DNA of 64,000 bases from positions 1-64,000 of the forward strand of contig JAENYN010000023.1 of NCBI GenBank assembly GCA_016841765.1, given 5' to 3'. The stretch is from Guptibacillus hwajinpoensis. GTDB lineage: Bacteria > Bacillota > Bacilli > Bacillales > Bacillaceae_O. The position numbers and the translations under genes are program-made. Under the pieces are notes generated by a model. The model was given only the letters and a program-made list of their open reading frames with translations, was not told the origin of the DNA and searched no databases. This document shows, piece by piece, positions 1 to 9,547 of this stretch (position 1 is the first letter of the stretch; each line of letters starts with the position of its first letter).

Positions 1-18
1 TCGCTATAAGCTTTTCTG

Positions 19-46
19 AACCCTAGGCCTAGCCTAGGGTTTTCTG
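19..46 (+). terminator. Terminator-like hairpin at left edge
   Basis: A 9-bp perfect stem (AACCCTAGG paired with CCTAGGGTT) is followed by a short T-rich tract. It probably ends a plus-strand gene lying outside the window. The T tract is weak (TTTCTG), so efficiency is uncertain. Confidence 0.45.
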
Positions 47-62
47 TTTACAAAACAAAGAA

Positions 63-83
63 GGGAGCGAATCACTCGCTCCC
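63..83 (-). terminator. Terminator of the signal peptidase gene
   Basis: GGGAGCGA and TCGCTCCC form an 8-bp stem with a 5-nt loop just downstream of the minus-strand signal peptidase stop. The minus strand continues into a T-rich tract. Confidence 0.7.
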
Positions 84-94
84 TTTTAATCTAA

Positions 95-643
95 TCATTC
101 AACTGTCCGCAAATGCGGGAATGGATAAAACACAACTTCCGTTTTCCCTATGATGTCATCATCTTCGATCAGCCCGAGTCCATTCCGGCTGTCTTTGCTC
201 ACGAGCCTGTTATCACCCATTACATAAATTTTCCCTTCAGGAATAATCATGGGATCGATATTCCCGGTCAGCATCATGCCCAGCTTTTGGGCCTGATCCC
301 GATTGTCGGAAAGGTACGGCTCTTTGACCAGTCGGTCGTTCACGTATAATTCATCATCTTTCACTTCCACTTTGTCTCCGGGAAGTGCCACCACCCGTTT
401 TACATAGTGCCTGCCTTCAACATCATCCTTTATAATGACAATATCGCCGCGCTCAGGCTGGTCGACAAGATAGACCGCTTTATTGACCATCAGCCTTTCA
501 CCATCGTGAAGTGTCGGGTCCATTGAAGCACCTTCGACAATGTACGGTGCAAATATATATGTTTTAACGAGTACAACAGCAACAAAAGCGACCGCAAATG
601 ACAGGATCCATTCTGCTGCTGCCCGAAGTTTATTTTTTTCCAA
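95..643 (-). CDS. Type I signal peptidase (SipS/SipT class)
   Basis: Membrane-bound serine endopeptidase that removes signal peptides from secreted preproteins on the outer face of the membrane. The 182-residue length and single N-terminal membrane segment (about residues 12-32) are typical of Bacillus Sip proteins. The catalytic pair is visible: Ser40 in EGASMDPTL and Lys82 in HYVKRVVALPGD. The conserved GDNR..S.DSR box lies near residues 143-153. The start appears to be TTG, with a G-rich sequence about 8 nt upstream; no better ATG exists in frame. The gene is divergent from gsaB. Bacilli usually carry several sip paralogues, so no specific symbol is given. Confidence 0.93.
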   Translation of the reverse strand: MEKNKLRAAAEWILSFAVAFVAVVLVKTYIFAPYIVEGASMDPTLHDGERLMVNKAVYLVDQPERGDIVIIKDDVEGRHYVKRVVALPGDKVEVKDDELYVNDRLVKEPYLSDNRDQAQKLGMMLTGNIDPMIIPEGKIYVMGDNRLVSKDSRNGLGLIEDDDIIGKTEVVFYPFPHLRTVE

Positions 644-760
644 CCATAATGCCCCCCGGTCAGGAATATATCAATTACCAAATCATTGTAACACAAAATC
701 CGATTGCAGGGGACAACCAGAATGTTAAACTATGTAAAGAACATGACAAGGAGGAATTTC

Positions 761-2059
761 ATGAATTTCACCAATTCCGAGGAACTACATAATGAAGCCC
801 TCAACCATATTGTCGGCGGGGTCAACAGTCCATCCCGTTCGTTCAAGGCAGTCGGCGGAGGGTCGCCTGTTTATATGGAAAAAGCGCGCGGCCCTTACTT
901 CTGGGATGTGGACGGCAATAAATATATCGATTATTTGGCGGCTTACGGTCCAATTATAACCGGACATGCTCATCCGCATATTACCGGCGCCATCACCAGA
1001 GCTGCTGAAAACGGGATATTGTACGGAACTCCGACGGCACTTGAAAACAAGTTTGCAAAAATGCTGAAGGATGCCATCCCGTCAATGGATAAAGTCCGGT
1101 TTGTCAACTCGGGAACCGAAGCAGTCATGACAACCATCCGTGTAGCCCGGGCTTATACAAATAGGACTAAAGTGATCAAATTTGCAGGGTGCTATCACGG
1201 CCATTCCGATCTTGTGCTTGTCGCTGCCGGCTCCGGGCCTTCCACTCTCGGCACACCGGATTCGGCCGGCGTGCCGAAAAGCATCGCCCGTGAAGTCATC
1301 ACCATCCCTTTTAACGACATCGAATCATTTAAACGCGCTCTTGAAAAATGGGGAGATGAAATTGCCGCAGTGCTTGTCGAACCGATTGTCGGCAATTTCG
1401 GCATCGTCGAACCGGTTGAGGGATTCCTCGAACAAGTGAATGAACAATCCCATAAAGCAGGCGCGCTTGTCATTTATGATGAAGTGATCACCGCTTTCCG
1501 GTTCATGTATGGAGGAGCCCAAAACCTTCTCGGGATTGAACCCGACCTTACGGCAATGGGGAAAATTATCGGCGGCGGGCTCCCGATCGGCGCATATGGC
1601 GGCAAAAAAGAAATCATGGAACAGGTAGCTCCGCTCGGGCCGGCATACCAGGCAGGGACTATGGCAGGAAACCCCGCCTCCATGTCTGCCGGCATCGCCT
1701 GCCTCGAAATCCTTCAGGAAGAGGGCGTCTACGAAAAACTTGATGAACTTGGCCGCATCCTTGAAAACGGGATACTCCAGCATGCCAAAACATATGGCAT
1801 CCCGCTATCAATCAACAGGCTGAAAGGTGCGCTGACCGTTTATTTCAACAGCGGAAAAGTCTACAACTACGAGCAGGCAGAACAGTCCGACGGAGAAATG
1901 TTCGCCAGATTCTTCAAATCGATGCTGAACAAAGGGATCAACCTCGCACCTTCAAAATATGAAGCATGGTTTATCACAACGGAACACAGCAAAGAAGATA
2001 TCGAGGCAACATTGGATGCTGTTGGCCAAACGTTTAAAGAAATGAGTAAAAATGAATAA
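761..2059 (+). CDS. gsaB: Glutamate-1-semialdehyde 2,1-aminomutase
   Basis: PLP enzyme that converts glutamate-1-semialdehyde to 5-aminolevulinate in the C5 haem pathway. The class-III aminotransferase fold is evident: HPHI.GAI near residue 71, NSGTEAVM at about 116-123, the cofactor Asp in [10 protein letters not shown], and the PLP-binding Lys268 in [19 protein letters not shown] chose the ATG at 761 because AAGGAGG lies at 748-754. This gives 432 residues, the usual family length; an upstream start at 704 would add a non-conserved 19 residues. It is the second-copy GsaB type found beside ygaE in B. subtilis, and a terminator follows directly. Confidence 0.95.
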   Translation: MNFTNSEELHNEALNHIVGGVNSPSRSFKAVGGGSPVYMEKARGPYFWDVDGNKYIDYLAAYGPIITGHAHPHITGAITRAAENGILYGTPTALENKFAKMLKDAIPSMDKVRFVNSGTEAVMTTIRVARAYTNRTKVIKFAGCYHGHSDLVLVAAGSGPSTLGTPDSAGVPKSIAREVITIPFNDIESFKRALEKWGDEIAAVLVEPIVGNFGIVEPVEGFLEQVNEQSHKAGALVIYDEVITAFRFMYGGAQNLLGIEPDLTAMGKIIGGGLPIGAYGGKKEIMEQVAPLGPAYQAGTMAGNPASMSAGIACLEILQEEGVYEKLDELGRILENGILQHAKTYGIPLSINRLKGALTVYFNSGKVYNYEQAEQSDGEMFARFFKSMLNKGINLAPSKYEAWFITTEHSKEDIEATLDAVGQTFKEMSKNE

Positions 2060-2078
2060 ATATACAATGTTATTCACA

Positions 2079-2111
2079 GGATGAACATAATATGTTCATC
2101 CTTTTCTATTT
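2079..2111 (+). terminator. Rho-independent terminator after gsaB
   Basis: GGATGAACATA pairs with TATGTTCATCC, followed by CTTTTCTATTTTT. It lies 20 bases past the gsaB stop. Confidence 0.85.
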
Positions 2112-2120
2112 TTACTTTTT

Positions 2121-2134
2121 TGCAAACGCTTACA
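2121..2134. promoter_or_regulatory. cre-like site upstream of glutamate synthase
   Basis: TGCAAACGCTTACA matches the catabolite-responsive element consensus TGWAANCGNTNWCA at all but one fixed position. It is centred about 120 bp upstream of the inferred transcription start of the glutamate synthase gene. That position would fit CcpA acting as an activator rather than a roadblock. The functional role is inference. Confidence 0.55.
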
Positions 2135-2213
2135 ACAAAAGGGTTCCAATTGTTTTAATTAAATGACCCGGTTTATAGATATCTTTTCCATATCCATAAA
2201 AATGAATAAAAAA

Positions 2214-2242
2214 TTGATTTCTTCTTAAATCCATGATATGAT
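2214..2242 (+). promoter_or_regulatory. Sigma-A promoter of glutamate synthase
   Basis: TTGATT at 2214-2219 and TATGAT at 2237-2242 are separated by exactly 17 bp. They lie about 105 bp upstream of the GTG start in an AT-rich intergenic region. Confidence 0.6.
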
Positions 2243-2347
2243 TAGTGATACAATTCTGAAAATTATTCCGACCGGAATAGATTTCCTTTTTTTGTGCTTA
2301 TTGTTAAAAAAACTTTCATATAAAAAACTTCAGGAGGTGGGGCCCAG

Positions 2348-5300
2348 GTGGCCAAGTTAAACAAAAACAGGAATCCAGGTACGTTTAAAAATCATCAACT
2401 TTTTGAACATGATGCCTGCGGTATTGTTTCAGTAATCGAAAAAAAGAATGTACCTACCCGCGAAAATATCGATGACGCCATCGATGCTCTTGTGACCATG
2501 AACCATCGTGCCGGCTTCATCAACAATGAAGGAGACGGTGCGGGAATCCATATCGATATCCCGCGTGAACTCTGGAAAATGAAACTTGAGACAGCAGGAT
2601 TGGATGCAAACCTCGCAAATCATCCTGACTTCATTGTCGGCCATATTTTCATCAACAGGCTGAACGAACCCGAACAAGTCAAAGCAAAGCTTAGGACACT
2701 TTTCTCCAATTACAATTTCAATCTCATTTTCGAAACGGACAAATGCACGAACACAACTGCACTTGGACCTCTTGCTGTCCAGGAGGAACCGGTATTCTGG
2801 CAATTTGCGCTTCTTCCTGAAGAGGGCGCTGCCGCAATTGAACATAAGCTATTTGAGATCTCTGTCCTTGCTGAAAAGGAGTATCCTGTACATGTCGCTT
2901 CCCTGAGCAGCCACCATGCTGTTTATAAAGTGATGGGAGCCGGCGACACGCTGAGAAACTACTATACAGACCTGGAAGATCCGCTGGCTGCCTCTTCTAT
3001 GACACTGGGGCATAACCGGTATTCAACCAACACACTTTCGAACTTTTTCCGTGTCCAGCCGTTCAGCATCCTCGGGCACAACGGGGAAATCAACACGATC
3101 GCCAAGCTCCGTGATGAGGCAGAAATGCTTGCTGTCCCGCTGGCTGAAGGCGGAAGTGATTCGCAGGACTTGAACCGGACAATCGAAACGTTCATCAAAC
3201 GGGAGGAACTGAGCCTGTTTGAGGCAATGGATATCCTGTTCCCTCCTATTGTAAATGAAATCAAGGCATATCCTGATCATCTTCAGGATTTATACACCTA
3301 TTTACGGGAAGCCTGGGGTCATTTTGCCCAGGGTCCTGCAGGCATCATTTCCCGCTATAAGGATGAAGCGGTATTCAGCGTCGACTCACTTGGCCTGCGT
3401 CCGCTCTGGATGCTGGAAACTGACACATCCTATTACTTTTCTTCAGAGCCGGGAATCATGCCGAACAGTGAGTATACTGCTGAGCCGAAGCCTCTTTCCC
3501 CGGGGGAAAAGGTCGGCTTGAAGCGTGAAGAAGGCAAGGAAGAAATTACGGTATTTGATTATCACAATTATCAGGAAGAAGTGTATCGCCGCTTCAGCGG
3601 ACGGCTGTCCTTTGAAAACAGCAAATCAAGGCTGTATCACGCCGATTATCCCGAAGCTGCATCCTCTTCCATGCCATTGAAGGTTCATAACGGCCATTAC
3701 GCCGCTTTCGGCTGGGAACGCGAACAAATTCAGCTGGTCGAACAAATGGCGGATAAAGGTGCCGAGCCAATCCGCTCCCTCGGTCATGATGCCCCGCTGG
3801 CGGCCATTCATCCTGGCAGGAAGAATATTGCGGATTTCATCAAAGAAAGTGTTGCCGTTGTCACCAACCCGGCAATTGACCGTGACCGGGAAGCCGAGCA
3901 TTTCTCAACCCGCACCATTGTCGGTAAACGGCCTGCCTTATTCAAAAAGGATAAGGTCAGTAAAGTTGTTGAATTAAGCTCACCGGTCGTACTTGAAGGG
4001 AAAATCGGAGCTGAACTGAGTGAGCAAAATCAGCAGCCATCTTATGAGCAGCTGGTTGATGCTTTCCACAAAGAAAAGCTGTCTTACCATCTGTCGATGA
4101 CGTTCACGGAAGATGAGTCCGTGGAAAACGCGCTTGATCGTTTGATCGAAGAATCCCTGAATGCGATTGACAATGGTGCCGAACTGCTCATCCTCGATGA
4201 TGCACAGGCCCATAAAGACGGCCATCTCTGGCTCGACCCGCATCTTGTCGTATCGGCTGTCGACCAGGGCTTGAATGACAAGAACCGCCGCCGCGATTGT
4301 GCACTTGTGCTGCGGTCAGGTGCAATCCGCTCTCTGCATGATATCATTGTCGCTTTTGGCCTGGGTGCTGATGTGATCAGCCCATATATCATGTTTGCGA
4401 CGGTTTCCGAAGATACTGCAGAACCGGCCGACAACCTGTACCAGGCACTGAACAAAGGTATTGAAAAAGTGATTTCGACAATCGGAATCCACGAGCTTCG
4501 CGGCTATGGACGCCTGTTCTCTGCCATCGGCCTCCATGAGGAAATCGCCGATAAGCTGCAAATTGTCAACTATTTCGGTTCGAAGTCCCTTGCTTATAAC
4601 TTCGAGGCTCTTAAGAAAGACAGCCTGGACAGAAGAGAAGATTACGGGAACGAGAAAGCCCGTCCGGGTAAGCTGTTCCATGTATTCCCTCGTATCTGGA
4701 AATCAATCGGCGATATTTCCAGAGGAAAGCCATACGATGAATACAGAGAGAAGCTCGCGGATATAGAAGATAAAAATCCAATAACCATCCGCCACTTGCT
4801 GAACCTGAAACAGGGCATCAAGCAAGTGCCGCAGAATAAAGTCAACATCGGCGTAAAAGATCACAGCCTTCCATTCGTCATCAGCTCCATGTCTTTCGGT
4901 TCACAAAACGAAGTGGCCTTCCGCGCCTATGCGGAAGCCGCCGATAAACTGAACATGGTCAGCATGAACGGCGAAGGCGGCGAAATAAAAGATATGCTCG
5001 GCAAATATCCGCACACACGCGGACAGCAGGTCGCTTCAGGCCGTTTCGGTGTGAATGCCGAACTGCTGAATTCTTCAAACCTGCTTGAAATTAAAATCGG
5101 CCAGGGCGCCAAGCCAGGCGAAGGCGGCCACCTGCCGGGTTCAAAAGTCACAGCAAAAATCGCCGAAGCCAGGAATGCCACAATCGGATCTGACTTGATT
5201 TCTCCTTCAAATAACCATGATATTTATTCGATCGAGGATCTAGCCCAGATGATCACCGAACTGAAAACGGCCAATGACCAGGCAAAAGTTGCAGTCAAAG

Positions 5301-6832
5301 TGCCTGTCGTGCCGAATATCGGCACAATTGCCGTCGGTATCGCGAAAGCAGGCGCAGACATCATCACCATCAGCGGATTTGACGGCGGAACCGGTGCAGC
5401 CAGGATCCATGCACTCCAGCATGTCGGCTTACCGGTTGAAATCGGTGTAAAAGCTGCGCATAACGCATTAGTAGAAGCCGGCGTCCGCAACACAGTCGAA
5501 ATCTGGGCAGACGGTGGAATCAAGAGTGCCCTTGATGTCATGAAGGTTATGCTTCTTGGCGCCAATCGGATCGGCTTCGGAACGCTGTCTATGATTGCAA
5601 TCGGCTGTACGACTTGCCGGGGCTGCCACCTTGATTCCTGCCACGTCGGAATTGCAACACAGATCGAATCGGAAGCTCAAGCGAAAGAACATGGGCTGCG
5701 CCGCTTCGTGCCGCGCCAGAATGACCTGGCTGTCGAAGGGCTGATGAATCTGTTTACTTCCTTCGGGGAAGAACTGAAGAAGTTGACCGCTTCGCTTGGC
5801 TTCGATAATACCCAGGACCTTGTCGGCCGTTCCGACTTGCTTGAACAGGTCCGGGCCAATGAGAACATGGATCTTACAGCACTAATCGAGCGCCTTGAAC
5901 TAAGGGAGCTTACCCATCAGGAAGTCGCTGCATCAATGGAAGAAACCGGCCTTGCCGTTGCTGTCGGCGCTGAATATCTTGATTCAGAAGTCCAGCAGCT
6001 GGACGAATCGCGGGAATACCAGGCGGTGACATCCGAACAGCGTGTGCTCGGAAGCAGGGTTTCATGCCACCGTGTCAGAGGCCGCCTTGATGGATCATAC
6101 CGGAAGCTTCCGGATGTTTCGCTCAAGTATCTTGAAGGGTCGATTCCGGGTAACGGGCTCGGCGCTTACAATACAGAAGGCATCAACATTTATGTGGATG
6201 GCGGTGCACAAGACGGCATCGGCAAAACTTCTTTCGGCGGCAATATCTTCATCCTGAAAGACAAAGGCAAAGACGGCCGTTACTATAACGGCTCTGTCGG
6301 AAAAGGATTCGGCTATGGCGCCCAGAAAGGATCACTCTTTGTTCAGGGCAATGCCGATTCCCGTGCCGGCATCCGCCTCTCTGGTGCTGATATTGTGATC
6401 GGAGGAAAAGTCAGCCGGAAAATCCCAGCCCGTGAGCACGGCAATATCGGTGTCCATTCCAACATCAAAGGGTTTGCCTTTGAATACATGACCAACGGCC
6501 GCGGCCTTGTACTCGGTGATCCGGGTCCATGGGCTTGCGCCGGTATGACAGGCGGAGTCGTATATCTTCGCCACCAGCCTGAAATGGGGCTTACCCGCGA
6601 TGCGATCGAACGCCGAATCGCCAAAGGTGCCAAAGTGGCCATCGAACATGTCAATGAACAGGGCAAACAGGACATTACCGAATTGCTCAACAAATACGCA
6701 CAAGTACTGAAAGAACAGCAGCAGACAGAAGAAGCAGAAGAAGTCCTCTCCCTGCTGGATGACATTGACGGAAACTTCCTTCAAATCATTCCAGCCAAAG
6801 AACAGGCCGACCCTTCCGTTTCTACAGAATAA
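2348..6832 (+). CDS. gltB: Glutamate synthase large subunit (GOGAT alpha-like)
   Basis: Iron-sulfur flavoprotein that makes glutamate from glutamine and 2-oxoglutarate. The order of parts is canonical. A short propeptide ends before Cys24 (EHDACGI), the class-II amidotransferase nucleophile. Next come the central domain and the FMN-binding synthase domain (FGVNAELL, GAKPGEGGHLPG, ADGGIKS). The 3Fe-4S ligands are Cys1087, Cys1093 and Cys1098 in a C-x5-C-x4-C motif, with an extra Cys1090, followed by the C-terminal glycine-rich beta-helix. The start is GTG, with AGGAGGTGG ending 7 nt upstream. It has 1494 residues against about 1520 for B. subtilis GltA. No NADPH-oxidising small subunit gene is adjacent, so the electron donor is unclear. 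The large subunit is called gltA in B. subtilis and gltB in E. coli. Confidence 0.92.
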   Translation: MAKLNKNRNPGTFKNHQLFEHDACGIVSVIEKKNVPTRENIDDAIDALVTMNHRAGFINNEGDGAGIHIDIPRELWKMKLETAGLDANLANHPDFIVGHIFINRLNEPEQVKAKLRTLFSNYNFNLIFETDKCTNTTALGPLAVQEEPVFWQFALLPEEGAAAIEHKLFEISVLAEKEYPVHVASLSSHHAVYKVMGAGDTLRNYYTDLEDPLAASSMTLGHNRYSTNTLSNFFRVQPFSILGHNGEINTIAKLRDEAEMLAVPLAEGGSDSQDLNRTIETFIKREELSLFEAMDILFPPIVNEIKAYPDHLQDLYTYLREAWGHFAQGPAGIISRYKDEAVFSVDSLGLRPLWMLETDTSYYFSSEPGIMPNSEYTAEPKPLSPGEKVGLKREEGKEEITVFDYHNYQEEVYRRFSGRLSFENSKSRLYHADYPEAASSSMPLKVHNGHYAAFGWEREQIQLVEQMADKGAEPIRSLGHDAPLAAIHPGRKNIADFIKESVAVVTNPAIDRDREAEHFSTRTIVGKRPALFKKDKVSKVVELSSPVVLEGKIGAELSEQNQQPSYEQLVDAFHKEKLSYHLSMTFTEDESVENALDRLIEESLNAIDNGAELLILDDAQAHKDGHLWLDPHLVVSAVDQGLNDKNRRRDCALVLRSGAIRSLHDIIVAFGLGADVISPYIMFATVSEDTAEPADNLYQALNKGIEKVISTIGIHELRGYGRLFSAIGLHEEIADKLQIVNYFGSKSLAYNFEALKKDSLDRREDYGNEKARPGKLFHVFPRIWKSIGDISRGKPYDEYREKLADIEDKNPITIRHLLNLKQGIKQVPQNKVNIGVKDHSLPFVISSMSFGSQNEVAFRAYAEAADKLNMVSMNGEGGEIKDMLGKYPHTRGQQVASGRFGVNAELLNSSNLLEIKIGQGAKPGEGGHLPGSKVTAKIAEARNATIGSDLISPSNNHDIYSIEDLAQMITELKTANDQAKVAVKVPVVPNIGTIAVGIAKAGADIITISGFDGGTGAARIHALQHVGLPVEIGVKAAHNALVEAGVRNTVEIWADGGIKSALDVMKVMLLGANRIGFGTLSMIAIGCTTCRGCHLDSCHVGIATQIESEAQAKEHGLRRFVPRQNDLAVEGLMNLFTSFGEELKKLTASLGFDNTQDLVGRSDLLEQVRANENMDLTALIERLELRELTHQEVAASMEETGLAVAVGAEYLDSEVQQLDESREYQAVTSEQRVLGSRVSCHRVRGRLDGSYRKLPDVSLKYLEGSIPGNGLGAYNTEGINIYVDGGAQDGIGKTSFGGNIFILKDKGKDGRYYNGSVGKGFGYGAQKGSLFVQGNADSRAGIRLSGADIVIGGKVSRKIPAREHGNIGVHSNIKGFAFEYMTNGRGLVLGDPGPWACAGMTGGVVYLRHQPEMGLTRDAIERRIAKGAKVAIEHVNEQGKQDITELLNKYAQVLKEQQQTEEAEEVLSLLDDIDGNFLQIIPAKEQADPSVSTE

Positions 6833-6848
6833 TGCACGAACCAAAAAA

Positions 6849-6879
6849 ATCCCGCATCGTTCCTGATGCGGGATTTTTT
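6849..6879 (+). terminator. Terminator after glutamate synthase
   Basis: ATCCCGCATC and GATGCGGGAT form a 10-bp stem with a 6-nt loop followed by a run of T. Confidence 0.9.
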
Positions 6880-7038
6880 CTATTATGCTTTTGAAACCCA
6901 TTACCGATTTAGTGATGTTAACTTTTTAAAATATACATGGCTCTTTTCGTAATGTTTTGTTTTTCATAAAAGATAAGTCATAACTTACTTTCTTTGGTAT
7001 TATAAAATTGTTAATATTCGAGCAAAGGAGAGTGTGAA

Positions 7039-7764
7039 TTGATATTACATACAGAGATATTTGGTGAAGGAGAACCCATTATATTTCTTCATACCGGGTT
7101 GCAAAGTGGTTTAACAGATTTTGAATATCAGAGAGACCATTTCAAAAAGGATTTTAAAGTTTTTGTTCCGGACCTAAGAGGTCACGGTAAATCTCGTGAG
7201 AACGATTTTTCTAATTACTTTGAGGACTGTGCTTCTGATTTAGCTGAAACCTTAATTTATTATAAACTAGACAATGTACACCTTGTTGGTTGTTCATTAG
7301 GGGCTTTGATTGGTTTGAAATTTGCTAAGATGTTTCCCGGGAAGATTGCAACTCTAACGTTATCCGGGATACTTTCTGAGAAGCCTGATAATTGGGTTGA
7401 AATGAATAACTTACAGGTAGAACAACAAAGAGAGTTCCTGAAAAATGAACAAGCTGTACAATATTATGATGAATTGCATTCGTCGGATTGGAAGCAGTTT
7501 ATCAATATGGGTGAGGATGCGAATTGGTATCCATTTGATGATACTACAGATATAAGAGATATATCCTCCCCTACACTTTTATTGGTCGGAGAAGGTAACA
7601 AATATGAAACAGCCGGTGTTCAAATTTATCCAAAAATGAATGAACGGGTACACGTCTCAATTATTCCTTTCGCGTCTCACCTAGTACATTCTGAACAACC
7701 AGAAATTTATACTCAAATACTAGAACAGTTCATATTGAAAAATCTTGAAACCAGGAAGATATAA
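7039..7764 (+). CDS. Alpha/beta-fold hydrolase
   Basis: A 241-residue serine hydrolase of unknown substrate. The oxyanion-hole region is HTG at 18-20. The nucleophile elbow is GCSLG with Ser86, and the catalytic His lies in the C-terminal SHLVHSEQPE. The start is TTG, preceded by AAAGGAG with 8-nt spacing; there is no in-frame ATG near the conserved N-terminus. Cytoplasmic, with no signal peptide. The coding sequence is visibly richer in A and T than gsaB, the glutamate synthase and ygaE around it, with many TTA, AAT and GAT codons. Together with its absence from the B. subtilis neighbourhood, this suggests horizontal acquisition (inference). Confidence 0.85.
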   Translation: MILHTEIFGEGEPIIFLHTGLQSGLTDFEYQRDHFKKDFKVFVPDLRGHGKSRENDFSNYFEDCASDLAETLIYYKLDNVHLVGCSLGALIGLKFAKMFPGKIATLTLSGILSEKPDNWVEMNNLQVEQQREFLKNEQAVQYYDELHSSDWKQFINMGEDANWYPFDDTTDIRDISSPTLLLVGEGNKYETAGVQIYPKMNERVHVSIIPFASHLVHSEQPEIYTQILEQFILKNLETRKI

Positions 7765-7779
7765 CGGAAAATCTAGTGC

Positions 7780-7815
7780 AGCCGTTCCTAATTGGAATGG
7801 TTGTTTTCTTATTCT
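7780..7815 (+). terminator. Terminator after the hydrolase
   Basis: AGCCGTTCC and GGAATGGTT pair (with G-T pairs) around TAATT and are followed by a T-rich tract, 16 bases past the stop. Confidence 0.65.
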
Positions 7816-7999
7816 TTTCCTTTCCTAACAGTACACCATAATATAAACAAACCGTTACACTCAAAAATACCACTTGCTATAATAGGGGAATCAATGTATA
7901 TTACCATCTATATCAGTACCCGTTTATCATTCGCATATTAGGAAAATACAATTATAGAGTCAGAAGAAAAACTTCTTAAAAAAGAAAGGATACTCACAA

Positions 8000-9088
8000 A
8001 TGAAAGTCGGCGCCCGTATGCTGAAAACGGGATTGGCAATCATGCTTGCCTTATTCCTGACCCCTCTCCTGGGTCTAGATACACCGTTGTTTGCTGGAAT
8101 TGCTGCAACGTTTGCAATACAGCCATCCATCTATCGCACTTATAATACGTTAATAGACCAGACACAAGCCAACATCATCGGCGCCATCGTGGCGATTGTT
8201 TTCGTTTTGGCATTTGGAAACGATCCGTTTATCGTCGGCCTGGCAGCCATCATTGTTATTGCTGTGAATGTGAAATTGAAAACAGAGAATATGATTTCCA
8301 TCGCCCTTGTCACACTTGTGGCGATCATGCAAAGCCCCGCAGAGGATTTCATTAATTATGCACTCATACGGTTTGCAGCGATAATGGTGGGCATTTTTTC
8401 TGCCTTTCTCATTAATCTCGCCTTTATACCGCCAAAGTATGAAAATAAGCTATATCATAAGATCAATGAAAACACCGAAGGAATCATTAAGCTGATCAGA
8501 TTGCTTACAAGACAGACACTGGAACATAATGCATTAAAGGAAGAAATCGAGCGGCTGAAAGACAGCATGATTAAAATGGATCACTTTTACCTACTGTATA
8601 AAGAGGAACGGAGCTATTTTAAGAAGCAGCAGTATGCCAAAGCGCGCAGGGTCGTTTTATTTAGGCAGATGCTGGTGGCAACCAATCGCGCGCTTGATAT
8701 ATTAAAAAAACTTCACCGTTATGAAAATGAGTTTTCGCAATTGCCTGATGAGCTGCAGGCAATCATCCAGGAACAGCTGGACATGTATCTTCATTACCAC
8801 GAGCAGATCCTTATGAAGTTTGTGGGAAAAATAAGGCCCGATCTGCCAGCTGAAATTGAAAACCAGTATTATGAACAAAGAGAGAGTTTGATTGAAGCTT
8901 ACATGAAATATTACCAGGAAGAAAAGTCCGAGCATCATGAAGACTCGCTTCACCTTTTTCCTGTCATTTCAGTCATCGTGGAGTACGAAGAACAACTGGA
9001 GCGACTAAGCAAGTTGATGGACAGCTTCCAGACCTATCATAAGGAGGAAAACGAAGTCACTATCAGTGACAGGGAAACAGAATTTTAA
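8000..9088 (+). CDS. ygaE: Aromatic acid exporter-like membrane protein
   Basis: A 362-residue protein of the YgaE/YqjA type (DUF939/UPF0421). The N-terminal half (about residues 8-145) holds several hydrophobic segments, compatible with the FUSC/aromatic-acid exporter fold. The C-terminal half is hydrophilic, charged and helical, with heptad-like stretches such as LKEEIERLKDSMIKMDHFYLL, and should be cytoplasmic. The start ATG is preceded by AAAGAAAGGA at a workable distance. The position between gsaB and ygaD matches ygaE of B. subtilis. Transport of aromatic acids is a family-level annotation only; the substrate is not shown by the sequence. Confidence 0.8.
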   Translation: MKVGARMLKTGLAIMLALFLTPLLGLDTPLFAGIAATFAIQPSIYRTYNTLIDQTQANIIGAIVAIVFVLAFGNDPFIVGLAAIIVIAVNVKLKTENMISIALVTLVAIMQSPAEDFINYALIRFAAIMVGIFSAFLINLAFIPPKYENKLYHKINENTEGIIKLIRLLTRQTLEHNALKEEIERLKDSMIKMDHFYLLYKEERSYFKKQQYAKARRVVLFRQMLVATNRALDILKKLHRYENEFSQLPDELQAIIQEQLDMYLHYHEQILMKFVGKIRPDLPAEIENQYYEQRESLIEAYMKYYQEEKSEHHEDSLHLFPVISVIVEYEEQLERLSKLMDSFQTYHKEENEVTISDRETEF

Positions 9089-9097
9089 AACATAAAG

Positions 9098-9523
9098 AGG
9101 TTGGGACATAACGAAGTGAGTCATGCTTAGAGACGAACTATAGATATTCACGACATACTGTTTACGAATCGTCAGTTAAGCTGAAGAAACAAGTTCGTTC
9201 CATTGCGCTGCAGACACTCGCTTTCCACGGGGAGGAAGCTGAGCCTCCTCGGCTGTGCCTGCTGGGTCTCAGCTTTTCCTCTATTTCCCGTAGGACTTTG
9301 AAAAGGCTTCTATGAAATAACACCGCACGAAGAAAATGGGTTTTTATTTTCGAGGAGTCAAGTGTCTTCCGCTTCATTCCACTTAGTTTTAAAAATAATA
9401 TGCAAAATCAAAAAAATATTGAAGAGAGTAAATAAAGACCCGAACGGTCAGGTCAAAGATTCGTTGAAATCTTTACCTGATCGTTCGGGTTTATCATTAG
9501 CTGAAATACTTATGTCCCAGCCT
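9098..9523. repeat. 426-bp element with imperfect terminal inverted repeats
   Basis: The left end AGGTTGGGACATAAC (9098-9112) is the imperfect inverse complement of CTTATGTCCCAGCCT (9509-9523), matching 13 of 15. Inside are a GC-rich segment near 9210-9290 (ACGGGGAGGAAGCTGAGCC) and a strong hairpin at 9438-9490. No credible coding sequence is present. It fills most of the gap between ygaE and the app operon and looks like a non-autonomous intergenic repeat. I recall similar blocks in other Bacillaceae but cannot verify this here. Confidence 0.6.
9438..9490. repeat. Long hairpin inside the 426-bp element
   Basis: ACCCGAACGGTCAGGT and ACCTGATCGTTCGGGT pair over 16 positions with one mismatch. 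The stem extends through AAAGAT/ATCTTT to a short loop. It is followed by TTTATC on the plus strand, so it may also act as a terminator. Confidence 0.65.
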
Positions 9524-9547
9524 ATTTTCATATATAGAAAAATATAA

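Noticed and set aside
704..760. Upstream start for gsaB
   Set aside because: The AAGGAGG at 748-754 lies inside this extension and directly serves the ATG at 761; the extra residues are not conserved.
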